Assembly: GCF_900108555.1 (NCBI RefSeq)
Contig: NZ_FNWV01000001.1
Span: forward strand, 186,001-250,000
DNA length: 64,000 bases
Direction of reading: 5' to 3'
Source: Ruminococcus flavefaciens
GTDB lineage: Bacteria; Bacillota; Clostridia; Oscillospirales; Ruminococcaceae
A program made the position numbers and the translations under genes. The notes beneath the pieces are model-generated. The model was not told where the DNA came from, searched no databases, and was given only the letters and a program-made list of their open reading frames with translations. Below are positions 6,985 to 14,966 of this stretch, piece after piece. Position 1 is the stretch's first letter, and each line of letters begins with the position of its first letter.

Positions 6985-8382
6985 TTACATTTCCTCGATA
7001 GTGTAAACAGCTTCGTTCTCTTCCTTAGCTTTACGGTCATTGAGGAACTTGATAGTCTGATCAGGATAGCAGATATAACTCATAGCGTCTTCTTCACTTC
7101 TGCAAAGATCACCGAGTGCTTCTCTTGCAGCTGCGAATTCCTCGCCTGTACGCTTCTGGTCCTCGATACGGCAGTCTACTGCTTCGCTGTCGCCGAGTAC
7201 CTTGTCAACAAGCTCCTGTGCAATAGGTGCAGGAGGATTACCGTACTCGCCCTTGATATAGTTCTTGATCTCCTTGGAAATGTTCTTATATCTTTCACCA
7301 ACGAGCACATTTGTAACTGCCTGATTACCAACCATCTGAGAAAGAGGTGTAACAAGCGGAGGATAACCCATATCAGCTCTTACCTTCGGGATCTCAGCAA
7401 GTGCCTCGTCAAATCTGTCCATAGCGTGCATATCTGTAAGGTTAGCGATCATATTTGAAAGCATACCGCCGGGAACTTTATAAACGAGTGCCTGAGCGTC
7501 TGTTCCAAGGCTCTTTGGATTGAGCTGACCGTTGTCGATATACTTCTGCTTGATAGGCTTGAAGTAATCGTTTACCTTATTGATGATATCCTCATTAAGA
7601 CCTGACTCAATGCCATACTGCTGGAGAGCATAGAACATTGTTTCAGTCGCAGGCTGTGATGTACCGCCTGAGAAGCATGATGTAGCTGTATCGATTACAT
7701 CGATGCCTGACTCGATAGCCTTGGTAAGTGTCATATAAGCCATACCTGTTGTGCAGTGTGTATGGAGGATAAGTGTCATATCACCTATAGCGTCCTTGAT
7801 GCCCTTGATAAGGTGCTCAGCCTCATATGGAGACATAGTACCAGCCATATCCTTGAGGCAGATAGTATCAAAGCCCATAGTCTTGAGTTCCTTACACATC
7901 TCGATGTACTTATCAACTGTATGTACAGGGCTCTGTGTATATGAGATACAGCCTGAAGCGATAGTTTTCTCTGTTGCATACTTCTTTGTAGCTTCAAGAG
8001 CTGTTCCGATATTTCTGAAATCGTTAAGAGCGTCAAAAATACGAATTACGTCGATACCATTCTTTATTGAAAGCTCGATGAACTTCTCAACAACGTCATC
8101 ATGGTAATGCTTATATCCAAGAAGGTTCTGACCTCTCAGAAGCATCTGAAGTCTGCTGTTAGGAAGATTTTTTCTCAGATTTCTGAGTCTCTCCCACGGA
8201 TCCTCGCCGAGATAACGGAGACATGAGTCAAATGTTGCTCCGCCCCAGCACTCGATAGAATAGTATCCAGCCTTATCCATATCTGAGAGAATACCCTCAT
8301 AATCTGAATAAGGAAGACGTGTAGCCATCAGTGACTGATTAGCATCACGTAAAACGGTTTCTGTCAGTTGCACTTTTTTCAT
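6985..8382 (-). CDS. oadA: Oxaloacetate decarboxylase alpha subunit (carboxyltransferase)
   Basis: Cytosolic carboxyltransferase that moves CO2 from oxaloacetate to biotin, yielding pyruvate. It has 465 residues from ATG 8382, chosen because GAGGAGG lies 7 bases upstream; a TTG frame reaches 8388. HMGL-like TIM barrel signatures are TETVLRDANQSL at the start, the RIFDALND segment, the carbamylated-Lys region CLKDMAGTMSP and the metal-binding HTHCTTGMAY. A PYC/OADA conserved domain follows, but the C-terminal biotin domain found in many OadA proteins is absent and is encoded separately two genes downstream. The same chain resembles pyruvate carboxylase subunit B; the Na+-pump neighbours settle the role. 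Confidence 0.93.
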   Translation of the reverse strand: MKKVQLTETVLRDANQSLMATRLPYSDYEGILSDMDKAGYYSIECWGGATFDSCLRYLGEDPWERLRNLRKNLPNSRLQMLLRGQNLLGYKHYHDDVVEKFIELSIKNGIDVIRIFDALNDFRNIGTALEATKKYATEKTIASGCISYTQSPVHTVDKYIEMCKELKTMGFDTICLKDMAGTMSPYEAEHLIKGIKDAIGDMTLILHTHCTTGMAYMTLTKAIESGIDVIDTATSCFSGGTSQPATETMFYALQQYGIESGLNEDIINKVNDYFKPIKQKYIDNGQLNPKSLGTDAQALVYKVPGGMLSNMIANLTDMHAMDRFDEALAEIPKVRADMGYPPLVTPLSQMVGNQAVTNVLVGERYKNISKEIKNYIKGEYGNPPAPIAQELVDKVLGDSEAVDCRIEDQKRTGEEFAAAREALGDLCRSEEDAMSYICYPDQTIKFLNDRKAKEENEAVYTIEEM

Positions 8383-8492
8383 GTACAAGCCTCCTCAAAA
8401 ATAAATCTGCAAAGCAGATATAATATACATAGTGATTTATATGGATTTTTTATAGTGAAATGCTTTTCTGTAAAAAATCCCAAATCAGATTA

Positions 8493-8498
8493 ATTATA
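8493..8498 (-). promoter_or_regulatory. Likely -10 of the oad operon promoter
   Basis: Minus-strand TGATATAAT, an extended -10, with a poor -35 17 bp upstream. It gives a leader of about 105 nt before oadA that contains a small TCTGC/GCAGA hairpin. Confidence 0.45.
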
Positions 8499-8628
8499 TC
8501 ACACTTCAAAATAAAAAGCTACTATTTTTAAAGGATTTCTATTTATTTTTTTCTTTATACAAAATACGACATATATATTAATAAGATCACAGGGTCCAGC
8601 TCTTTTATTCAGAGCATAAGAAATCCCC

Positions 8629-8656
8629 CTTGCATAACGCAAAGGGGATATTTTTG
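8629..8656 (-). terminator. Hairpin terminator after the ECF partner gene
   Basis: Stem of about 9 bp (ATCCCCCTT/AAGGGGAT) immediately downstream of the stop codon at 8661. T-runs flank it on the plus strand. Confidence 0.6.
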
Positions 8657-8660
8657 AGTA

Positions 8661-10628
8661 TCAGAAGCCTCCTCTTTCATTCTCTACGAAAGTATATCCT
8701 GTAAGATCATAATCTACTTTCTCAACAGGTTCGTTGAGCTTTAATTCAGTGACCTCAGTAGTTTGTGATAAAACATCACTCTTTGTTGATGACTTCAATA
8801 CCAGACCTGTTCTTATGTCTATCCATCTATCGACGGTATTTTCATTAAAACCGTCATTATAAACGAGATTTACATGAGCACAGTCTCTTCCGAGGATATT
8901 TTCTACGCCCTCAATATGCCACTGGTCAAAATCACTAAGTAATACAAAGCTATCCAGATTACTAAATTCTCCGAATGTATTGCCGAATTCCCAAGCTTCT
9001 TGTACTCCAGCCTTCTCATAATCATCACAGTAAGCTACTCTGAAATTATCAGGGATATATGCTCCTGCCATTTTTATATCATCTTCAGAATAAGTTTGTT
9101 TACTATATGTTTTATCTGTCGGATAATAATCTACACCCTCATTTCCGTCACGAACATACACACTTACTTTTTCGTTTTCGTTATCACTTCTGCTTGTGAT
9201 CTTATTGTAAAAATAGAGTTGTTTATTATCTAAAACACGTTCATACTCTTCGTGGTAATTAAGTGCCTGCTGTTCTCCGTCAATGACGAATTTCACCTCT
9301 GCTGTATCATAATAATGGAACACATTTGCGCAAATATGATACAGATAGCTCTTGTTTTCAAGTGTGTTGAGTTCCTCTGCATTTGCTGCTGAAAGCAACT
9401 GGTCTGCATACTTTTCAACATCGACTTTCTTGAATTCGTATGTATGATTTTTCCATGCATCCTGATACTCTACAAAAGCCTGCTCTGCTTCATCTTTTGA
9501 ATGATATATCTTCATTTCATGGAGCTGTAACTCTGCAAACTCACCTTCAGCATCAGCGTTTGTAACATTCTCAATATTCTCAGGATTAAAGCTGTTCTTT
9601 GATTTCTTACGTGTCAGCACTTCACCTTCGCTGTCTTTCTCTATTATGTCCCATTTGTTTATCTTCCATACTGCGCCGTTTTCATCGTCTTCCTTAACAA
9701 TATCCAGAACGATCGTAACGAACCTGTCATCGCTCATTTTATATATACGCTCGCACTTGATAACATCAGAGCCGTAACCGAGCAAGGACGTTCTTTCGCC
9801 TGCATCGTTCTCATCATAGAATTCAGAGCTTACAAGTTCATACCTGCTGAATTCAGTTAAATTTACAGAGTGCTCCTCAAATGATTTGTCTCTGCTGTAT
9901 AATGAGTCATTATAGCTTACGAAATCAAAACAAGTGTGATTTTCTAAAAATGTGTCAGGATATATCAAAGAAATGTTTTCTTCATCGTTTCCATCATCTT
10001 TTACTGAGACAAAATCATTAGAACGCAGATCTGCTGTAAGGAAAGACTTGCTGAAAGCTTCCATTTTCTCAATACTGTTCAGCTCTTCATCTGTGACTCT
10101 GCAATACCTCAGCTCTATCTTTTCAGCATCTAAGGCAGGATCACCAGTCAACGCAACAGAACCGCTAAAACAATCCTCAATATCAACTCCAACGCCATAA
10201 TGAAAAGCTTCATATCTTTCGAGCTTGCTAAGCATTTCATCTGTTACAGCATTCAGCTCGTCGATAAGCTCCTGCGGTACTCCCGGCTCTATCTGCACAG
10301 GATTAGTAGTGCCTGCTCCGAAATTGTTCCAATTTCTGTTCTTCATGAATGCATAACCGCCGACTCCGCCTGCAACGATAGCAACTGCTGCTGCCACACT
10401 GAGGAAACGGTATAACTTAGGACGCTTATACACCTCAACGCCCTCTGCCTGCTTTATAAAGCCGTCACTCTCTGACTCTTTATCCTCTGATTTCAGTATA
10501 TTATACTTTCTTTTGCATATTTCATATATCTTTTCTTTTTCTCTCTGTCCTGCCGCAGGATAGTTATTGGCAATTTTCTCAATATCACTTTCTTCTCTGC
10601 TGAACATAATATCAAACTCATCTTTCAT
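8661..10628 (-). CDS. Membrane partner of an ECF sigma factor (putative anti-sigma/sensor)
   Basis: I chose ATG 10628 (655 residues) because AAGGAGG lies 8 bases upstream. The N-terminus is a cytosolic stretch of about 80 residues rich in Glu, Lys and Asp. One transmembrane helix follows (SVAAAVAIVAGGVGGYAFM), then a large extracellular part of more than 530 residues. The last 150 residues, with HIEGVENILGRD and VDRWIDIRTGLVLKS, recall the LolA/MucB-RseB fold used by extracytoplasmic anti-sigma partners, but I assign this only by look. The gene starts 14 bp after the sigma gene ends, so the two are cotranscribed. No classical zinc anti-sigma HXXXCXXC motif is visible, so anti-sigma function is inferred from context. 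Confidence 0.7.
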   Translation of the reverse strand: MKDEFDIMFSREESDIEKIANNYPAAGQREKEKIYEICKRKYNILKSEDKESESDGFIKQAEGVEVYKRPKLYRFLSVAAAVAIVAGGVGGYAFMKNRNWNNFGAGTTNPVQIEPGVPQELIDELNAVTDEMLSKLERYEAFHYGVGVDIEDCFSGSVALTGDPALDAEKIELRYCRVTDEELNSIEKMEAFSKSFLTADLRSNDFVSVKDDGNDEENISLIYPDTFLENHTCFDFVSYNDSLYSRDKSFEEHSVNLTEFSRYELVSSEFYDENDAGERTSLLGYGSDVIKCERIYKMSDDRFVTIVLDIVKEDDENGAVWKINKWDIIEKDSEGEVLTRKKSKNSFNPENIENVTNADAEGEFAELQLHEMKIYHSKDEAEQAFVEYQDAWKNHTYEFKKVDVEKYADQLLSAANAEELNTLENKSYLYHICANVFHYYDTAEVKFVIDGEQQALNYHEEYERVLDNKQLYFYNKITSRSDNENEKVSVYVRDGNEGVDYYPTDKTYSKQTYSEDDIKMAGAYIPDNFRVAYCDDYEKAGVQEAWEFGNTFGEFSNLDSFVLLSDFDQWHIEGVENILGRDCAHVNLVYNDGFNENTVDRWIDIRTGLVLKSSTKSDVLSQTTEVTELKLNEPVEKVDYDLTGYTFVENERGGF

Positions 10629-10641
10629 AGTATTTTCCTCC

Positions 10642-11202
10642 TTATCCATTTATGCCTACTTTTACAAGCATTTCGCGTAATTTCTTAATTGCCCTGCTGC
10701 ACTTTACACGCACAACATCTCCCGACATTGATACTATCTCACCTATTTCAGTAGATGTTCTGCCGTAATAGTACTTATGTATGATTATAGTACTCTCAGG
10801 TTCACCAAGCTCTTTGACTTTGCTGTATAATATCTGTCTGAGTTCAGACGTTTCCGATGTTTCAACAACATCTTCGGACGAGCGAAGCTCCTCTTCACAT
10901 TCTTCTATGGAAATATTTCCGCTGTGCTTTACAAGCTTTCTGTATGCGTCCACTGCTCTGCGACGAGCTATTGATGCTGCAAGAGCTTTCATATCGCCTT
11001 CAATTGTTTCCTGCTTGTCAAAATACAGAAAACACTGTGCAAATACATCTCCCACACATTCATCTACGTCCTCTGTTCTTCCGCAGTTTTTCAAATATGA
11101 AAAGACGATCGTATAAACATAGTTGAAGTATTTATCATAAAATGCTCTCTGTCCTTTTTCGGGATACGACTTGATCAACTGTCGTAATTCATTATCATTC
11201 AT
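10642..11202 (-). CDS. ECF-type RNA polymerase sigma factor
   Basis: A 186-residue sigma-70 family protein with only regions 2 and 4. Region 2 contains the DVDECVGDVFAQCFLYF segment and the DNA-melting/-10 recognition stretch AASIARRRAVDAYRK; region 4 is the helix-turn-helix IHKYYYGRTSTEIGEIVSMSGDVVRVKCSRAIKKLRE. It lies directly upstream of its presumed membrane partner. Upstream are four tandem repeats, each with an ECF-type promoter facing this gene and no good SigA promoter, so it is probably autoregulated from an amplified promoter array. Confidence 0.9.
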   Translation of the reverse strand: MNDNELRQLIKSYPEKGQRAFYDKYFNYVYTIVFSYLKNCGRTEDVDECVGDVFAQCFLYFDKQETIEGDMKALAASIARRRAVDAYRKLVKHSGNISIEECEEELRSSEDVVETSETSELRQILYSKVKELGEPESTIIIHKYYYGRTSTEIGEIVSMSGDVVRVKCSRAIKKLREMLVKVGING

Positions 11203-11255
11203 AATTAATTCTCCTATTTCTTTTAATGCGCATTGTTTTTCCCTTTCATATACTC

Positions 11256-11284
11256 TAATCGTATATTTCTTTCAAACCGAAACA
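11256..11284 (-). promoter_or_regulatory. ECF-type promoter, copy 1 (nearest the sigma gene)
   Basis: Minus-strand TGTTTC - 17 bp - CGATTA. Transcription would start near 11249, giving a leader of about 45 nt before the sigma ATG. The spacing and the CG at the start of the -10 are typical of ECF sigma promoters such as those of SigM and SigW. Confidence 0.6.
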
Positions 11285-11369
11285 ACTTTTTCAAAATTTT
11301 TTTGCTGAACTCGGATTTTTCAGGGTATTACTTTTCAATGCGCATCATTTTTTCACCCTTCATATACTC

Positions 11370-11398
11370 TAATCGTAAATTTACTTCAAAGCGAAACA
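11370..11398 (-). promoter_or_regulatory. ECF-type promoter, copy 2
   Basis: The same TGTTTC - 17 bp - CGATTA. The spacer differs from the other copies at three positions while both hexamers are unchanged, which hints at selection on the promoter elements. Confidence 0.55.
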
Positions 11399-11479
11399 AC
11401 TTTTTCAAATTTTTTTGAACTCGGATTTTTCAGGGTATTATTTTTCAATGCGCATTGTTTTTTGTCCCTTCATATACTC

Positions 11480-11508
11480 TAATCGTATATTTCTTTCAAA
11501 CCGAAACA
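11480..11508 (-). promoter_or_regulatory. ECF-type promoter, copy 3
   Basis: Minus-strand TGTTTC - 17 bp - CGATTA with the same spacer as copy 1. Confidence 0.55.
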
Positions 11509-11589
11509 ACTTTTTCAAATTTTTTTGAACTCGGATTTTTCAGGGTATTATTTTTCAATGCGCATTGTTTTTTGTCCCTTCATATACTC

Positions 11590-11618
11590 TAATCGTATAT
11601 TTCTTTCAAACCGAAACA
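11590..11618 (-). promoter_or_regulatory. ECF-type promoter, copy 4
   Basis: Minus-strand TGTTTC - 17 bp - CGATTA, identical to copy 3. It is the copy farthest from the sigma gene and lies about 155 bp upstream of the divergent plsY start. Confidence 0.55.
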
Positions 11619-11771
11619 ACTTTTTCAAAAATTTTTTATGCAGAACTCAGATTTCTTTCAGGGTATTTACTTTTTCTAAAAAATATGGTAATATAATATT
11701 GAATAAAGGTCAATAGATATTTTTTTAACAAGGGATTTATATACTACGGCACTTATAGGGGGGGATCATCT

Positions 11772-12407
11772 ATGCAGATCATGCTCTGCGCTTTACTGGG
11801 TTACTTCTTTGGTAACATCAATCCCGCATTCATTCTCTCGAAGTTTAAAGGCTTTGACATAAGACAAAGAGGATCAGGTAATGCGGGTGCTTCAAATGCT
11901 GTTATTACAATAGGAAAAAAAGCAGGTCTTTTTGTGGCACTTTTCGATATCGCAAAAGCTGTTGCGGCTTCTCTTATCGCCTATTATCTGTTTCCGCAGA
12001 TAAAGTTCGCAAAGATACTGTCAGGAGCCTGCTGCATACTCGGTCACATTTTCCCTGTGCTCATGAAGTTCCACGGCGGAAAAGGCCTTGCCTCTCTTGG
12101 CGGTACTATCCTTGCTTTTAATCCCATACTCTTTATTACTATGCTCATGTTCGAGATCTTTCTCGGATTCTCACTGGACTATGTATGTGTAGTCCCTATA
12201 ACAGGCTCGGTGATATTCACCCTTGCCTATGCTCTTATGACGGGCGATCCAATAGGTACTTCTATCCTTTCAGTCATATCACTTGTAATACTATTCAAGC
12301 ACATTGAAAACTTCAAACGTATCCAGAACGGTACAGAAGCACATATAAGCTTCCTGTGGAAAAAAGATCAGGAGATCGCAAGAATAAGAAAAAACACCAA
12401 TGATTAA
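11772..12407 (+). CDS. plsY: Glycerol-3-phosphate acyltransferase PlsY
   Basis: Integral membrane enzyme that transfers an acyl group from acyl-phosphate to glycerol 3-phosphate, the first step of phospholipid synthesis. The 211 residues contain about five hydrophobic helices and the three family motifs: the Ser/Arg motif RQRGSGNAGASNA, the glycerol-phosphate motif KFHGGKGLASLGG, and the C-terminal FKHIENFKRIQNGTE. The G-rich ribosome site lies 7 bases before ATG 11772, and TATAAT at 11692-11697 is a likely -10. It is transcribed alone and ends in a hairpin terminator. Confidence 0.96.
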   Translation: MQIMLCALLGYFFGNINPAFILSKFKGFDIRQRGSGNAGASNAVITIGKKAGLFVALFDIAKAVAASLIAYYLFPQIKFAKILSGACCILGHIFPVLMKFHGGKGLASLGGTILAFNPILFITMLMFEIFLGFSLDYVCVVPITGSVIFTLAYALMTGDPIGTSILSVISLVILFKHIENFKRIQNGTEAHISFLWKKDQEIARIRKNTND

Positions 12408-12431
12408 AAAAGTCCCTTCGGGGGCTTTTTT
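12406..12431 (+). terminator. Terminator after plsY
   Basis: A-tract, stem AGTCCC/GGGGCT with a TTCG tetraloop, then six T residues. Confidence 0.85.
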
Positions 12432-12479
12432 GCGCCGTTTTTTATATCGCCGCAACGTATGCGGCAGTTAGGAGTTTTT

Positions 12480-13841
12480 ATGCAAAGCAAATCCTATGAT
12501 ATGTGCGAGGGACCTCTGGTAAGCAGAGTCATACTCTATACCATACCTATTATCCTCACGGGTATCCTTCAGCTCTTATTCAATGCCGCTGACCTTGTTG
12601 TTGTAGGACAGTGCAACGGCAGCAATTCCGTTGGAGCTGTGGGAGCTACAGGTGCACTCATCAATCTCATGGTCAACCTTTTTATAGGTCTTTCCGTTGG
12701 TGCAGGCGTAACTGTTGCACACGGCATAGGCTCGGGAAGAAGTGAAGATGTTCGCAGGACAGTTCATACAGCCATACCGACTGCTCTGATATGCGGTTCT
12801 GTACTGACCGTCGTGGGCGTTGTCTTTTCCGAGACTTTTCTCCGCCTTATGCATACTCACCCTGATCAGCTTGATCTTGCTGTTTCGTATATGAGGATAT
12901 ACTTCTGCGGCACTATTGCAAGTATGCTCTATAATTTCGGCTCTGCTATTTTAAGAGCCGCCGGTGACACAAAAAGTCCGCTGTACTATCTTACTGCCGC
13001 TGGAATACTCAATGTCGTATTGAACCTAATATTTGTTATCGGTTTCAAAATGAATGTTTCGGGAGTTGCCCTTGCAACAGTTATATCTCAGGCTCTCTCG
13101 GCTGCATTGATAATACGCGCACTGATGAAAAGAGATGATGCCTGCAAGCTTGAACTGAAAAAGATGCACATATACGGAAGGCAGCTGAAAAGAATACTAC
13201 AGATAGGCTTCCCCGCAGGTATACAGTCCTCTCTGTTTGCAATATCCAATGTAATAATACAGTCCTCCATAAACTCATTCGGACCTATTGTCAATTCAGG
13301 AAATGCAGCTGCACAGAATATAGAAGGATTTGTCTATACTTCAATGAACTCATACAGTAAGACTGCGCTTAACTTCACAGGTCAGAACTACGGTGCAGGA
13401 AAGATCGACAGGATACGCAAGATAACATGGGTATGTCTTATATCCGTTTTCTGCACGGGACTTGTATTAGGTCTAACAGCACTTTTCTTCGGCAGACCTC
13501 TTCTTTCCATATATATAACCGACTCGGAAAAAGCTATTGATTACGGTATCGTTCGTATGACATATATCATGATACCATATTTCCTGTGCGGTCTTATGGA
13601 CGTTGCAACAGGTCTTATAAGAGGTCTGGGACGCTCCGTACTGCCTATGCTTATAACTGTAGCAGGTGTTGTGGGAATGAGACTCGGCTGGATATATATA
13701 GTTTTCAGGATACCGCAGTATCACACTCTAAAAAGCCTGTATCTCTCATACCTAATATCATGGGCGATGACATTCACCGTCGAAATAATCGTATTCTTTG
13801 TTATTATGAATAAGATAAAAAAGCAGCGTCTTAAACAGTAA
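12480..13841 (+). CDS. MATE family efflux transporter
   Basis: Multidrug and toxin extrusion proteins are 12-helix antiporters that use Na+ or H+ to export drugs or metabolites. I start at ATG 12480 (453 residues) because TAGGAG lies 5-6 bases upstream; an earlier ATG at 12459 has no ribosome site. Two homologous halves are visible: the first opens with VSRVILYTIPIILTGILQLLFNAADLVVVGQ and contains AGVTVAHGIGSG; the second opens with IGFPAGIQSSLFAISNVIIQ and contains GQNYGAGK. The substrate cannot be told from sequence. Confidence 0.93.
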   Translation: MQSKSYDMCEGPLVSRVILYTIPIILTGILQLLFNAADLVVVGQCNGSNSVGAVGATGALINLMVNLFIGLSVGAGVTVAHGIGSGRSEDVRRTVHTAIPTALICGSVLTVVGVVFSETFLRLMHTHPDQLDLAVSYMRIYFCGTIASMLYNFGSAILRAAGDTKSPLYYLTAAGILNVVLNLIFVIGFKMNVSGVALATVISQALSAALIIRALMKRDDACKLELKKMHIYGRQLKRILQIGFPAGIQSSLFAISNVIIQSSINSFGPIVNSGNAAAQNIEGFVYTSMNSYSKTALNFTGQNYGAGKIDRIRKITWVCLISVFCTGLVLGLTALFFGRPLLSIYITDSEKAIDYGIVRMTYIMIPYFLCGLMDVATGLIRGLGRSVLPMLITVAGVVGMRLGWIYIVFRIPQYHTLKSLYLSYLISWAMTFTVEIIVFFVIMNKIKKQRLKQ

Positions 13842-13853
13842 TACAAATAAACA

Positions 13854-13895
13854 GCCCGAAAGCAAAGTCTCTGAACTGCTTTCGGGCTTGTTTTT
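13854..13895. terminator. Terminator between MATE gene and rubrerythrin
   Basis: Eleven-base stem GCCCGAAAGCA/TGCTTTCGGGC followed by a T-rich run. It lies between converging genes and can serve both. Confidence 0.85.
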
Positions 13896-13913
13896 ATACA
13901 CACAGGGTATAAA

Positions 13914-14531
13914 CTATTTTCCTATGATATCACATGACGTAAAAGCCGCTTCTGCTTCACGTATAAAATACCCTTGCTGTACATTACACACAGGGCAATC
14001 CCTCGGAGGCTCTGTACCTGTGTGGATATGTCCGCAATTAAGACATATCCATCTTTGCTCAGTATCGTCACTGCGAAAAAGTTTATCCTCGCGGTAAAGC
14101 TTGGCATAGTAAGCAAAACGTTTGCGGTGACTGTCCTCGATCTCGGCGATCATTCTGAATTTAGAGGCTGTATCTTGAAATCCTTCATTTGCTGCAATTC
14201 GTGCAAAATCAGGATAAACCACAGAAAACTCCTTTTCCTCTTCCTTACCTGATGCATCAAGAAGCTGCTGTACTTCATCGAATACGTCCGCAGGAAATCC
14301 TGCACTTATATCAATGCTCTGCCCTGCTGCTTCCTTCATCAGTTTCCAGAATACCATTGCATGACGTTCCTCCTGCTCAGCAGTAAAGCGGAACATTCTC
14401 TCAAGTCCCACAAGGTTCTGCTGCTGCGCTTTCAACGCTGCCTGATAGTAACGCTGACGGGACTGACATTCACCTGCAAAGGCTCGCATAAGATTTACTT
14501 TTGTCTGACTGTCGTTAAAATTAGTCTGCAT
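13914..14531 (-). CDS. Rubrerythrin
   Basis: A non-haem diiron peroxidase that protects anaerobes from H2O2. The 205 residues show a ferritin-like four-helix domain with iron-ligand Glu/His residues (FAGECQSRQRYY, EQEERHAMVFW, EIEDSHRKRFAYY) and a C-terminal rubredoxin domain with two Cys pairs, CLNCGHIHTG and CPVCNVQQGYF, that binds a single Fe. RBS AGGAGGT precedes ATG 14531. It lies 95 bp downstream of a zinc-ribbon protein gene and may be transcribed with it. Confidence 0.93.
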   Translation of the reverse strand: MQTNFNDSQTKVNLMRAFAGECQSRQRYYQAALKAQQQNLVGLERMFRFTAEQEERHAMVFWKLMKEAAGQSIDISAGFPADVFDEVQQLLDASGKEEEKEFSVVYPDFARIAANEGFQDTASKFRMIAEIEDSHRKRFAYYAKLYREDKLFRSDDTEQRWICLNCGHIHTGTEPPRDCPVCNVQQGYFIREAEAAFTSCDIIGK

Positions 14532-14626
14532 GATGATTACCTCCTTTTGGAAGTAGTATGCTCATGCAGATTTATTTTATTCATCAAATAAGCTTTATTT
14601 CCGCTTTTAATGCAAAACTGACTTGA

Positions 14627-14848
14627 TCAGTCGTCGAGAATAGTATAACGATACTTCATTATGTTTTCAGGATCCTTCAGACGAAGGTTCTGAATATGTC
14701 CGCACTGCGGACAAGCATCACAGATCACCTGACTTCTTTTGGGCTTTAATTTTTTCTCCTCGCCCTCAGGATAAAACTGAACAGCATATGGAGTTGTCAG
14801 TATACCTGTTACCACTTTTGCGGCACAGAATTCACACACCTTATCCAT
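14627..14848 (-). CDS. Small zinc-ribbon-like protein of unknown function
   Basis: I do not recognise this 73-residue protein. It has Cys pairs CEFC (residues 5-8) and CDACPQCGH (about 43-51), the spacing expected of a treble-clef or zinc-ribbon fold, a basic middle (KKLKPKRSQ) and a C-terminus without membrane segments. It has a consensus promoter and a strong G-rich ribosome site, so it is likely expressed. It lies just upstream of rubrerythrin, which may hint at an oxidative-stress or metal-handling role; that is inference only. Confidence 0.75.
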   Translation of the reverse strand: MDKVCEFCAAKVVTGILTTPYAVQFYPEGEEKKLKPKRSQVICDACPQCGHIQNLRLKDPENIMKYRYTILDD

Positions 14849-14878
14849 GTACTTCCCCCCATTTTTTTATTATACCTA

Positions 14879-14907
14879 ATTATATCACTTTATTAGGTCA
14901 ATGTCAA
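14879..14907 (-). promoter_or_regulatory. Consensus SigA promoter of the zinc-ribbon/rubrerythrin unit
   Basis: Minus-strand TTGACA, a 17-bp spacer and TATAAT. Confidence 0.85.
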
Positions 14908-14923
14908 TAAAACTCGCATAAAA

Positions 14924-14948
14924 AAGAGCGGACATAAAGTCCGCTCTT
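14924..14948 (-). terminator. Terminator after hydA
   Basis: Ten-base stem AAGAGCGGAC/GTCCGCTCTT with a 5-base loop and T-run on the minus strand, immediately after hydA. Confidence 0.85.
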
Positions 14949-14966
14949 AATGAATTCAGCTATTCA

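Larger units (their letters stand above)
11225..11676. repeat. Four tandem ~110-bp repeats upstream of the ECF sigma gene
   Basis: Four head-to-tail copies begin with AATGCGCAT at 11225, 11337, 11447 and 11557 (periods 112, 110 and 110). Copies 3 and 4 are almost identical; copies 1 and 2 carry scattered changes. Each copy holds an ECF-like promoter in minus orientation. The array fills nearly the whole gap between the sigma gene and plsY. Short frames within it are artefacts of the repeat. Confidence 0.95.

Noticed and set aside
11225..11676. CRISPR array
   Set aside because: The repeats are ~110 bp and directly adjacent with no unique spacers.
11233..11716. Repeated 60-codon frames reading through the tandem repeats
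   Set aside because: They are the repeat unit translated, without ribosome sites, and the conserved parts are promoter hexamers on the other strand.
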